Positions 1 through 5,741 of a stretch of 5,891 nucleotides of DNA are shown here, piece after piece (positions within the stretch are counted from its first letter, which is position 1; each line of letters opens with the position of its first letter). The position numbers and the translations under genes are program-made. Location of the stretch: contig JAUXGF010000209.1 in the NCBI GenBank assembly GCA_030622395.1, forward strand, positions 1-5,891, read 5' to 3'. Below the pieces are notes generated by a model. It was given only the letters and a program-made list of their open reading frames with translations, made no database searches and had not been told where the DNA came from. The stretch is from Calditrichaceae bacterium (GTDB taxonomy: Bacteria; Calditrichota; Calditrichia; Calditrichales; Calditrichaceae).

Positions 1-2
1 GA

Positions 3-296
3 AAAATATTTTTTGCGCTGGGCGATATGTTGGAGTTAGGAGAACAAAGCGCTGTCATGCATCAAAAAGCTTTACAGCGGGCTTTACAAGAAAATCCGGA
101 AGCGGTCTATATTATGGGTGAGAAAATGGAACAAGCCGGTCATTTATTAAAAGCGCAGGACAGATCAAAAATTTTTGCCTTTAACAACCATGAACGATTG
201 TCAAAGTCTTTAACAAAAAAATTAAATAAGGGCGATCTTTTATTGCTGAAAGGCGCAAGAGGCATGGAGATGGAAAAAATTTTGGCGTATTTATAA
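3..296 (+). CDS. murF: UDP-N-acetylmuramoyl-tripeptide--D-alanyl-D-alanine ligase (MurF), C-terminal end only
   Basis: MurF is the cytoplasmic ATP-dependent ligase that adds D-Ala-D-Ala to UDP-MurNAc-tripeptide, giving the pentapeptide precursor used by MraY. Only the last 97 residues are present. The gene enters from the left edge, with its first whole codon at position 3, so the ATG at 27 is an internal Met and not a start. What is seen: the fragment opens with KIFFALGDMLELGEQS followed by a His, the characteristic start of the Mur ligase C-terminal domain in MurF (usual form xxAVLGDMLELGxxS...H). It ends with LLLLKGARGMEMEKI, matching the usual KGSRGMxME motif close to the natural C-terminus, and stops at TAA. 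The catalytic ATP-binding domain lies outside the window. Position directly before mraY is standard for dcw clusters. Assignment over MurE or MurC rests on the KGARGMEME ending and the gene order. Confidence 0.93.
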   Translation, partial: KIFFALGDMLELGEQSAVMHQKALQRALQENPEAVYIMGEKMEQAGHLLKAQDRSKIFAFNNHERLSKSLTKKLNKGDLLLLKGARGMEMEKILAYL

Positions 297-304
297 ATAA
301 TAAT

Positions 305-383
305 AGCGTTCAGCGGTCAGCTATCAGTTTTAAGATTTATATTATAATAACTGAATGCTGAGCGCTGAGTGCTGAGTGCTGAA
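305..383. repeat. Heptamer tandem repeats in inverted orientation (potential hairpin) between murF and mraY
   Basis: The spacer is built from one degenerate 7-bp unit. The left side (305-325) holds three copies of AGCnnTC. The right side (351-378) holds four copies of CTGAnnG, which is the same unit on the other strand, plus a partial fifth copy to 383. The two sides are an inverted repeat: 311-327 pairs with 351-367 with three mismatches around a 23-nt AT-rich loop (328-350), and weaker pairing continues outward. Heptamer arrays of this type are known as intergenic repeats in several bacterial groups. The right array ends 9 nt before the mraY ATG, so it forms the upstream part of the mraY leader. 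Whether it folds or affects translation is inference. Confidence 0.75.
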
Positions 384-392
384 AGTAAAATT

Positions 393-1496
393 ATGTTAGC
401 AAAATTCTTATATCAGTTCACAGATTTATTTTTTGGATTTAATGTATTCCGTTATATCACCGTTAGAGCGGCGTTTGCAGCAATAACCGCCCTGGTTATC
501 GCCTTGTGGATTGGACCTAAAGTGATACGCCTGCTGCGTAAACATCAAATCGGTGAAGAAATCCGTACCGAAGGGCCGAAGTCCCATCAGAAAAAAAGGG
601 GAACTCCTACGATGGGCGGATTAATTATTTTATTATCAGTGTTTATCGCTACGTTGCTCTGGGGCGATCTATCCAATATATATCTGTTATTAATATTATT
701 TGCAACCCTGACTATGGGTTTAGTTGGATTTATCGATGATTATTTAAAAACGATTTTAAAAATTAAAAAAGGTTTGATAGGTCGTTATAAATTGATTGGA
801 CAGGTCGGGCTGGGATTAATAATTGGCTTGCTAATTTATTTTCATCCTTTTTTTGAGGGCATCCATTCTAATACAAGCGTGCCCTTTTTTAAAAACCTGG
901 AGATCGACTTTGGATTTTTTTACATATTTGTAATTATCTTTGTTATTACCGGTGCGTCTAATGCCGTGAATTTAACGGACGGCCTGGACGGACTGGCGGC
1001 AGGGCTCTCTGCCATAGCTTTTATAGCGTTGGCGGGAATAGCTTATGTAACAAGTCGTGTTGATGTTAGCGCTTATTTGAATATCATTTATCTGCCGGGT
1101 ACGGAAGAGTTAACTATTTTTTGCCTGGCAATTTTTGGCGCGGCAATAGGCTTTTTGTGGTATAATACATATCCTGCAGAAATTTTTATGGGAGATACGG
1201 GTTCTCTGGCTTTGGGCAGCGCATTGGGAACGGCGGCGATCTTGTTAAAAAAAGAATTACTTTTATTGATCATTGCCGCAATCTTTATTATTGAAGTGTT
1301 ATCCGTGATTATTCAAACGACTTATTTTAAATATACGAAAAAGAAATACGGTGAGGGAAGACGTGTATTCCTCATGGCGCCGCTTCATCATCATTTTGAA
1401 TTAAAGGGCTGGCATGAAAGCAAAATCGTTGTACGGTTCATGATTATTGGAGTTCTTTTGCTGCTGCTCAGTTTTAGTACGTTTAAAACGCAATAA
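393..1496 (+). CDS. mraY: Phospho-N-acetylmuramoyl-pentapeptide-transferase (MraY)
   Basis: MraY is the polytopic inner-membrane enzyme that transfers phospho-MurNAc-pentapeptide from the UDP precursor to undecaprenyl phosphate, making lipid I. From the ATG at 393 the protein is 367 residues, close to the roughly 360 usual for the family. Seen in order: N-terminal FGFNVFRYITVRA (about 13-25), KRGTPTMGG (68-76), the DD pair in VGFIDDYLK (Asp115-Asp116), NLTDGLDG (193-200), NTYPAEIFMGD with Asp268, and the HHH motif in APLHHHFELKGW (His332-334). Many hydrophobic segments fit the ten-helix family fold. A longer frame opens at a GTG at 369, but those eight extra codons lie in the heptamer repeat, and family similarity begins at MLAKFLYQF, so 393 is preferred. 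The ribosome site is weak (GAAAG, 381-385). Natural antibiotics such as tunicamycin and muraymycin target this family. Confidence 0.97.
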   Translation: MLAKFLYQFTDLFFGFNVFRYITVRAAFAAITALVIALWIGPKVIRLLRKHQIGEEIRTEGPKSHQKKRGTPTMGGLIILLSVFIATLLWGDLSNIYLLLILFATLTMGLVGFIDDYLKTILKIKKGLIGRYKLIGQVGLGLIIGLLIYFHPFFEGIHSNTSVPFFKNLEIDFGFFYIFVIIFVITGASNAVNLTDGLDGLAAGLSAIAFIALAGIAYVTSRVDVSAYLNIIYLPGTEELTIFCLAIFGAAIGFLWYNTYPAEIFMGDTGSLALGSALGTAAILLKKELLLLIIAAIFIIEVLSVIIQTTYFKYTKKKYGEGRRVFLMAPLHHHFELKGWHESKIVVRFMIIGVLLLLLSFSTFKTQ

Positions 1497-1514
1497 TTTA
1501 AGTAAAAAGATAAA

Positions 1515-2852
1515 ATGGCAATAGATATTAAAAATAAAAAGATTACAGTATTAGGAGCGGCGCGCAGCGGTCTGGCCGCGGCAAAACTTGTTAAAAATTT
1601 CGGAGCGCAGGTTTTTGTAAGTGATATTTCAAAAAAAGACGATAAAAAAAGGCAAATAGAAATATTAGAACAAGCCGGTATAGAATATGAGTTTGGCGCT
1701 CACAGCAAACGCGCATTCGAGGCTGATCTTGTTGTGCTTAGCCCCGGTATCCCGGTTAAATCTGAAATTGTGCAACTTATTATGCAGGCTAAAATACCGC
1801 TTTATTCGGAAATCGAAATTGCCGGTTGGTTTTGCAGGGCGCCGATAATCGCAGTTACCGGTTCTAACGGTAAGACTACTACCACAACTTTAATAGGCGA
1901 AATGTTAAAAAAGCGTTACCCCGATGCGATTGTAGCCGGGAATATCGGCGCGCCTTTTTCTGATTATGTTGAAAACAGCCATGAAAAAACCTGGGCCGTA
2001 GTCGAAGTATCCAGTTTCCAGCTTGAAACAATAGATACTTTTTGTCCCTGTACTGCGGCGGTGTTGAATTTTGCGCCTAACCATTTGGATCATTATAAAA
2101 GTTATGAGGATTATCTAAAAGCAAAGTGGCGCATCACTAAAAATTTAAAAGCGGATGATTTATTAATTTTTAATTCCGCTGATCAGAAATTAAGCGGCTG
2201 GGCGGAGAACCTTTCATGCCGCTTACAGAGATTTGATATTGAAGGCGGCAAAAACGCCGCTGCTTTTTATGAAAAAGGCGCATTATTTTTAAACGAAAAA
2301 AAGTTAATTGACGTTAACGAGATGCCGCTAAGAGGCATACATAATTATATGAACGCTATGGCGGCGGCTTTAGCGGCTGCGCGTGCAAATGTAAGCTTTG
2401 ATCATATTAAAGAAACGCTGCAAACTTTTAACGGGGTGGAACACCGCTTGGAATTTGTGGCTGAAAAGAACGGCGTCAAATATATAAACGATTCCAAAGC
2501 CACTACAGTTGAATCGCTTTCTTTTGCCCTGCAAAGTTTTAACGAACCGATTGTATTGATTGCCGGAGGTAAAGATAAGGGCAGTGATTTCACAAAATTA
2601 AATGATTTGATTTCAAAGCAGGTTAAGGAAATTATATTAATCGGCAATGCGGCTTCTAAAATGTCTGAGGTCTGGCGGGATTTAAAACCGCTGCATATAA
2701 TGGATACGTTGGAAAGCGCCGTACTGAAAGCGCAGGCAGTAACAGAAAAAGGGGATGTAGTAATCCTATCCCCGGCATGCGCCAGTTTTGATATGTTTGC
2801 CGATTTCGAAGACCGCGGCAGGCAGTTTAAAAAAATCGTAAATAATCTTTAA
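1515..2852 (+). CDS. murD: UDP-N-acetylmuramoyl-L-alanine--D-glutamate ligase (MurD)
   Basis: MurD is the cytoplasmic ligase that uses ATP to add D-glutamate to UDP-MurNAc-L-Ala, two steps before MurF. The product is 445 residues, normal for the family. The N-terminal Rossmann-like domain shows VLGAARSGLAA (12-22) and LSPGIP (75-80). The central ATPase domain has the P-loop TGSNGKTTT (115-123, Lys120), EVSSFQLE (164-171) and NHLDHY (189-194), then Lys204, which aligns with the carbamylated lysine of E. coli MurD. The C-terminal domain shows HNYMNAMAA (276-284), NDSKAT (325-330), GGKDKGSDF (351-359) and SPACASFDMFADFEDRG (419-435). Asn189 stands where E. coli has Asp182; other MurD proteins also vary here, so this is not a defect. 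The gene begins 18 nt after mraY with only an A-rich upstream region, suggesting shared transcription and perhaps translational coupling. Confidence 0.97.
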   Translation: MAIDIKNKKITVLGAARSGLAAAKLVKNFGAQVFVSDISKKDDKKRQIEILEQAGIEYEFGAHSKRAFEADLVVLSPGIPVKSEIVQLIMQAKIPLYSEIEIAGWFCRAPIIAVTGSNGKTTTTTLIGEMLKKRYPDAIVAGNIGAPFSDYVENSHEKTWAVVEVSSFQLETIDTFCPCTAAVLNFAPNHLDHYKSYEDYLKAKWRITKNLKADDLLIFNSADQKLSGWAENLSCRLQRFDIEGGKNAAAFYEKGALFLNEKKLIDVNEMPLRGIHNYMNAMAAALAAARANVSFDHIKETLQTFNGVEHRLEFVAEKNGVKYINDSKATTVESLSFALQSFNEPIVLIAGGKDKGSDFTKLNDLISKQVKEIILIGNAASKMSEVWRDLKPLHIMDTLESAVLKAQAVTEKGDVVILSPACASFDMFADFEDRGRQFKKIVNNL

Positions 2853-2883
2853 GGTATGATATGAAAGTCTTTCAACTCACCCC

Positions 2884-2922
2884 CCAAATCCCCCTCTCTT
2901 TAAGAAATAGAGGGGGACTTGG
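2884..2922. repeat. C-rich/G-rich hairpin, REP- or MITE-like intergenic repeat (first hairpin)
   Basis: A 14-nt arm at 2884-2897 (CCAAATCCCCCTCT) pairs with 2909-2922 (AGAGGGGGACTTGG) with a single A-C mismatch, around an 11-nt loop. The run of C on one side and G on the other is unlike the flanking coding DNA. From memory it resembles a family of dispersed C-rich hairpins seen between genes in many environmental Bacteroidota-type genomes; I could not check copy number. It lies 31 nt after the murD stop. No T-tract follows the right arm, so it does not look like an intrinsic terminator. Confidence 0.7.
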
Positions 2923-2928
2923 AGTATC

Positions 2929-2964
2929 TTTTTCCCTTCCCTATTGTATTAGGGATGGGAAAAA
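2929..2964. repeat. Second hairpin of the murD-ftsW spacer
   Basis: The arms 2929-2943 (TTTTTCCCTTCCCTA) and 2950-2964 (TAGGGATGGGAAAAA) pair over 15 bp with one T-T mismatch and a 6-nt loop. It follows the first hairpin by 6 nt, so the two probably belong to one element. The T-run precedes the stem and the A-run follows it, the reverse of an intrinsic terminator on either strand. In an mRNA through this spacer the stem would end about 20 nt before the ftsW ribosome-binding site, so it could act as an mRNA stability or processing element. That role is inference. Confidence 0.65.
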
Positions 2965-2983
2965 AAAGCTGCGGCAGCCCATG

Positions 2984-2988
2984 AAAGG
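2984..2988 (+). promoter_or_regulatory. Ribosome-binding site of ftsW
   Basis: AAAGG lies 5 nt before the ATG at 2994 and supports that start. It overlaps an ATG at 2981 in another frame, which belongs to no recognisable protein. Confidence 0.6.
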
Positions 2989-2993
2989 TTTAT

Positions 2994-4160
2994 ATGAAAA
3001 ACGGAAAAGTTGTTTTAGTCATTGCAGCCTGTGTTACTTTGCTTTTAATGATTGGATTAATTATGGTTTTCAGCGCCAGTTCTATGATGGCAAATAGTAA
3101 TTTTGGCTCACTCACCTATTTTTTTAGAAAGCAGGTGTTGTGGGGAGTGGTTACTATTATATTAATGATTATTGTTTCTAAAATAGATTACCGGAAATTG
3201 AAAAACCAAAGCAGACCATTACTATTTATCGGGATTTCAATATTATTGCTTTTGGGATTATTCCTTTTTGGCGTAAGAATAAAAGGAGCCTGCCGCTGGT
3301 ATTCATTAGGAATCATTAATTTTCAGCCGTCGGAATTAGCTAAGATTGCCCTGATTATTTATTTCGCTCATTCCCTTTCTTCACGGGGAGAACGGTTGAA
3401 TGATTTTAAAACAGGCTTAATGCCCCTGATGTTTATATCGGTTATAATATTATTCCCTATTATGTTGCAGCCCGATTTAAGCACAGCTTTGATGATTGCC
3501 TTAATTACGGGCATTATGCTTTTTATAAGCCGCGTTAAAATAAAATATATTGTCGGAATGGCTCTCCCTATGATTCCTTTAGTAATTTATATGATGAGCG
3601 CCAATTTTTATCAGCGAAGCCGGGTTTCCGACTGGCTAAACGCTTTAAGCAATCCGCTGAACGCCGGTTATCAGGTTAAACAATCCTTAATAGGAATCGG
3701 GCGGGGCGGCTGGTTTGGTTACGGGGTCGGACAAAGCAAACAAAAATTTTTCTTTTTACCCGATTCACACACTGATTTTATTTTTTCCATTATCGGCGAA
3801 GAGTTTGGTTTTATCGGAACAACGATTATACTGGCGTTATTTTTAATTATTCTCTACCGCGGAGTCAGGATTGCCGCCAAGGTTCCGGATACATTTGGTA
3901 AATTTTTAGCAGTTGGGATTACGATAAATATTGTTCTTTATGCTTTTATAAATACCGCTGTAGTAAGTATGCTGCTGCCGGCGACTGGGCTGCCCATGCC
4001 TTTTATCAGTTATGGAGGATCGCACTTAGTGTTTATGGGTCTTAGCGTAGGCGTACTGCTAAGTATTTCACGGCATACAAGTCTGGCGGGAGCTTCAAAT
4101 AACTGGGATGAATTTAAAGAAAAACGGGAACGATTATTTAACGCTGTAATAAACTCATAA
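2994..4160 (+). CDS. ftsW: Septal peptidoglycan glycosyltransferase FtsW (SEDS family)
   Basis: FtsW is a polytopic inner-membrane SEDS protein that polymerises lipid II into glycan strands at the division septum, working with the transpeptidase FtsI. The product has 388 residues, in the family range. Seen in order: a first membrane helix ending in GLIMVFSASS (21-30); KGACRWYSLG followed by QPSELAK (111-117); LQPDLSTA (158-165); NPLNAGYQVKQSLIGIGRGG (220-239); LPDSHTDFIFSIIGEEFG (255-272); and LPATGLPMPFISYGGSHL (328-345). Asp261, in HTDFIF, aligns with the essential SEDS aspartate (E. coli FtsW Asp297). The LPxxHTDFIF loop and the place between murD and murG favour FtsW over RodA. Where many relatives have GGSS or GGTS, this protein has GGSH. 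The C-terminus is a short charged tail (about 366-388), probably cytoplasmic. Only the spacer before this gene is unusual. Confidence 0.95.
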   Translation: MKNGKVVLVIAACVTLLLMIGLIMVFSASSMMANSNFGSLTYFFRKQVLWGVVTIILMIIVSKIDYRKLKNQSRPLLFIGISILLLLGLFLFGVRIKGACRWYSLGIINFQPSELAKIALIIYFAHSLSSRGERLNDFKTGLMPLMFISVIILFPIMLQPDLSTALMIALITGIMLFISRVKIKYIVGMALPMIPLVIYMMSANFYQRSRVSDWLNALSNPLNAGYQVKQSLIGIGRGGWFGYGVGQSKQKFFFLPDSHTDFIFSIIGEEFGFIGTTIILALFLIILYRGVRIAAKVPDTFGKFLAVGITINIVLYAFINTAVVSMLLPATGLPMPFISYGGSHLVFMGLSVGVLLSISRHTSLAGASNNWDEFKEKRERLFNAVINS

Positions 4161-4162
4161 AT

Positions 4163-5281
4163 ATGATGGACAAAAAATTAAAGGTCGTAATGGCCGGAGG
4201 AGGCACCGGCGGTCATGTTTTCCCGGCGATAAACATAGCCGACGCCATAGCCGCTAAATGGGAAAGTGAAATTATATTTTTTGGCACCCGGCGCGGAATT
4301 GAAAGCGTAAAAGCGCCGCAGGCAGGATATGAAATTAAGTTTATTCCGGTAGCCGGATTTCAGCGCCGCGTTACTTTAAAGAATTTGACGTTTCCTTTTA
4401 AACTGTTAAAAAGTATGAATATCTGTAAAAAAGAACTGTCAGCGTTTCAGCCGGATATTGTAATCGGAACAGGCGGGTATGTAATGGGTCCGGCGCTTAA
4501 AAGCGCTGTAAAATTGGGTATTCCGACTGTCATTCAGGAACAGAACAGTTTTCCCGGCGTGACAACGCGCCTGCTGGCAAAGCGAGCCGATATGATATTC
4601 TTAGCCTATAACGAAGCAAAGGAATATTTAAAAGGGGCGGATAATATTTTGGTAACAGGCAATCCGGTTTATTTTAAGCCTGTTAATGAGAAAAAAAGTG
4701 ATTGCCGCCAAATGTTTAAACTTAACCCGGAGCTTAAAACGGTTTTGGTATTTGGCGGCAGTCAGGGCGCAGCCACTATCAATAAAGCAATTAAGGAAAT
4801 TGTAATAGATGGGAAAATTCATCCCTCTTTTCAATTGTTGTGGCAGACAGGTCAAAAGGAGTATGAAATATATAAAAAGCTATTGGAACAAGAGAATGTA
4901 CAAAATGTGGCAACGCTGCCTTTTATCGATCAAATGCCAAAAGCATATAAGGCGGCGGATTTTGCAGTCTGCCGCGCCGGGGCTATGACCCTTTCAGAAT
5001 TAATGGCTGCGGGACTGCCGGCTATATTGGCGCCCTATCCTTATGCGGCGGCGGATCATCAATTTAAAAATGCCCGGACGCTTGCCGATAAAGGGGCTGC
5101 GGTGGTTATTAAAGACGATGAAAATTTACAAGGCAGTCTTATAAGCGCCATGGATAAATTTTTCAATGACGAAACTTATTTAAAACAAATGGCGCAGAAC
5201 ATGCGCAATTTACACAAACCAAATTCGGTTTCCATGATACTGGAAGCTATTGAAAAATTGCTTGGAATTAAGAGAAATTAA
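4163..5281 (+). CDS. murG: UDP-N-acetylglucosamine--lipid I N-acetylglucosaminyltransferase (MurG)
   Basis: MurG is a peripheral membrane GT-B glycosyltransferase that moves GlcNAc from UDP-GlcNAc onto lipid I at the cytoplasmic face, giving lipid II for FtsW. The product has 372 residues, typical of the family. N-terminal domain: the glycine-rich loop AGGGTGGHVFPA (11-22, His18), GTGGYVMGP (102-110) and IQEQNSFPG (124-132). C-terminal nucleotide-sugar domain: TGNPV (165-169), VFGGSQGA (196-203), WQTGQKEY (227-234), FIDQMPKAY (254-262), CRAGAMTLSEL (270-280; Glu279 aligns with the UDP-ribose-binding Glu of E. coli MurG), AAGLPAILAPYP and DHQFKNA (298-304). The ATG is 2 nt after the ftsW stop and lacks a visible SD, so translation is probably coupled to ftsW. 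A second ATG follows at once (4166) and could be the true start. It is the last dcw gene here; murC, normally next, is absent. Confidence 0.97.
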   Translation: MMDKKLKVVMAGGGTGGHVFPAINIADAIAAKWESEIIFFGTRRGIESVKAPQAGYEIKFIPVAGFQRRVTLKNLTFPFKLLKSMNICKKELSAFQPDIVIGTGGYVMGPALKSAVKLGIPTVIQEQNSFPGVTTRLLAKRADMIFLAYNEAKEYLKGADNILVTGNPVYFKPVNEKKSDCRQMFKLNPELKTVLVFGGSQGAATINKAIKEIVIDGKIHPSFQLLWQTGQKEYEIYKKLLEQENVQNVATLPFIDQMPKAYKAADFAVCRAGAMTLSELMAAGLPAILAPYPYAAADHQFKNARTLADKGAAVVIKDDENLQGSLISAMDKFFNDETYLKQMAQNMRNLHKPNSVSMILEAIEKLLGIKRN

Positions 5282-5299
5282 TACCAGTAAAAACACAAT

Positions 5300-5328
5300 T
5301 TGATATATTTTTGTTAACTTTTTAAGAT
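5300..5328 (+). promoter_or_regulatory. Candidate sigma-70-type promoter upstream of the lipoprotein gene
   Basis: TTGATA (5300-5305, 5 of 6 to TTGACA) and TAAGAT (5323-5328, 4 of 6 to TATAAT) are separated by exactly 17 nt in an AT-rich stretch just after murG. This would place transcription start near 5335 and leave a leader of about 115 nt. The region is AT-rich, so chance matches are likely, and Bacteroidota housekeeping promoters use a different consensus (TTTG / TAnnTTTG). It is therefore only a candidate. A separate promoter would fit this gene not belonging to the dcw operon. Confidence 0.3.
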
Positions 5329-5407
5329 TGAGTAAAGTCATTATTTAAAAAAGCAGAAAGGGGAAATGCTCTTACTATGATAATATCATATCACGTAAAA
5401 TTACATT

Positions 5408-5437
5408 AGCTTCAACAGTTCTAAGCGGTTGAAAGCT
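5408..5437 (+). promoter_or_regulatory. Leader hairpin immediately upstream of the lipoprotein SD
   Basis: AGCTTCAAC (5408-5416) pairs with GTTGAAAGCT (5428-5437) with one bulged base and an 11-nt loop. The stem ends 2 nt before the SD, so its formation could affect ribosome access. No known riboswitch or RNA family is recognised, and no T-tract follows. Confidence 0.4.
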
Positions 5438-5439
5438 AT

Positions 5440-5445
5440 AGGAGA
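5440..5445 (+). promoter_or_regulatory. Ribosome-binding site of the lipoprotein gene
   Basis: AGGAGA lies 5 nt before the ATG at 5451. It is the strongest SD in the window and fixes this start. The signal peptide that follows directly supports the same choice. Confidence 0.8.
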
Positions 5446-5450
5446 ACAAA

Positions 5451-5741
5451 ATGTCTATACGACAAAAATTTAATAAATATTCTTTAATCATTAATCTTTT
5501 TTCTTTAATTTTCCTTCTTATCCCAGCTTGCAAAAAAGATTTATCCCCTGTGAAGCTTGTGCAGGAAAAGGAAATAGAAATAAAGCTTACTGTTGAGTCT
5601 GCGGAAGTAACCGAAGCCTGGTTAAAGTTGGAAACTTCTCCTTTGGAAAGCGAAGCTGTTTATATAGTTAAGCGTGATACGAATTTTGTGTTTAATGGCA
5701 AATTAGACAAAAGCGACACGCTGCTGCATGATGAAAACTAA
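5451..5741 (+). CDS. Predicted lipoprotein with FN3-like region, cut short by an in-frame TAA
   Basis: The specific function is not recognised. The 96-residue product starts with a lipoprotein signal peptide: a basic n-region (MSIRQKFNKY), a hydrophobic core (about 11-23), and a lipobox IPAC with Cys27, followed by KKD. It should be exported, lipidated and anchored in a membrane, possibly the outer one. Residues about 40-96 look like the first strands of a fibronectin type III-like beta sandwich: EIEIKLTVESA, TEAWLKLE, YIVKRDTNFVFNG, and TLLHDEN at the stop. The frame stays open after the TAA for the remaining 50 codons of the window with sequence that completes the domain, so the gene appears to be broken, misread or recoded at 5739-5741. 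As read, the product would be a lipidated half-domain and probably non-functional. It has its own SD and perhaps promoter and is not part of the dcw pathway. Relatives I recall from Ignavibacteria-type genomes are much longer, continuing into repeat or propeller regions. Confidence 0.8.
   Translation: MSIRQKFNKYSLIINLFSLIFLLIPACKKDLSPVKLVQEKEIEIKLTVESAEVTEAWLKLETSPLESEAVYIVKRDTNFVFNGKLDKSDTLLHDEN

Noticed and set aside
305..383. CRISPR-like array
   Set aside because: Units are 7 bp, contiguous and inverted, with no spacers and no cas genes.
1088..1273. Minus-strand reading frame inside mraY
   Set aside because: Lies wholly antisense to conserved MraY coding sequence, with no SD or family features.
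1905..2093. Minus-strand reading frame inside murD
   Set aside because: Antisense to the conserved central ATPase domain of murD, with no protein features.
2402..2647. Minus-strand reading frame inside murD C-terminal domain
   Set aside because: Antisense shadow of conserved coding sequence.
2929..2964. Intrinsic terminator after murD
   Set aside because: The T-run precedes and the A-run follows the stem, both inside the stem; there is no T-tract after a stem on either strand.
2861..3097. A + strand reading frame of 78 codons with an ATG and upstream AAGG
   Set aside because: It translates across the two hairpins and then overlaps ftsW out of frame; the peptide has no recognisable domain and looks like translated repeat DNA.
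4628..4855. Minus-strand reading frame inside murG
   Set aside because: Antisense shadow of conserved coding sequence.
5282..5350. Intrinsic terminator after murG
   Set aside because: T-runs are present (5308-5323), but I found only very weak pairing before them, so no terminator is called.
5378..5388. TGATAATATCA palindrome as an operator
   Set aside because: It is a perfect 5+1+5 palindrome, but short, AT-only at its core and in AT-rich DNA; chance is likely.
5739..5741. Alternative genetic code with TAA as sense
   Set aside because: murF, mraY, murD, ftsW and murG all end at TAA at their expected family lengths, so TAA is a normal stop here.
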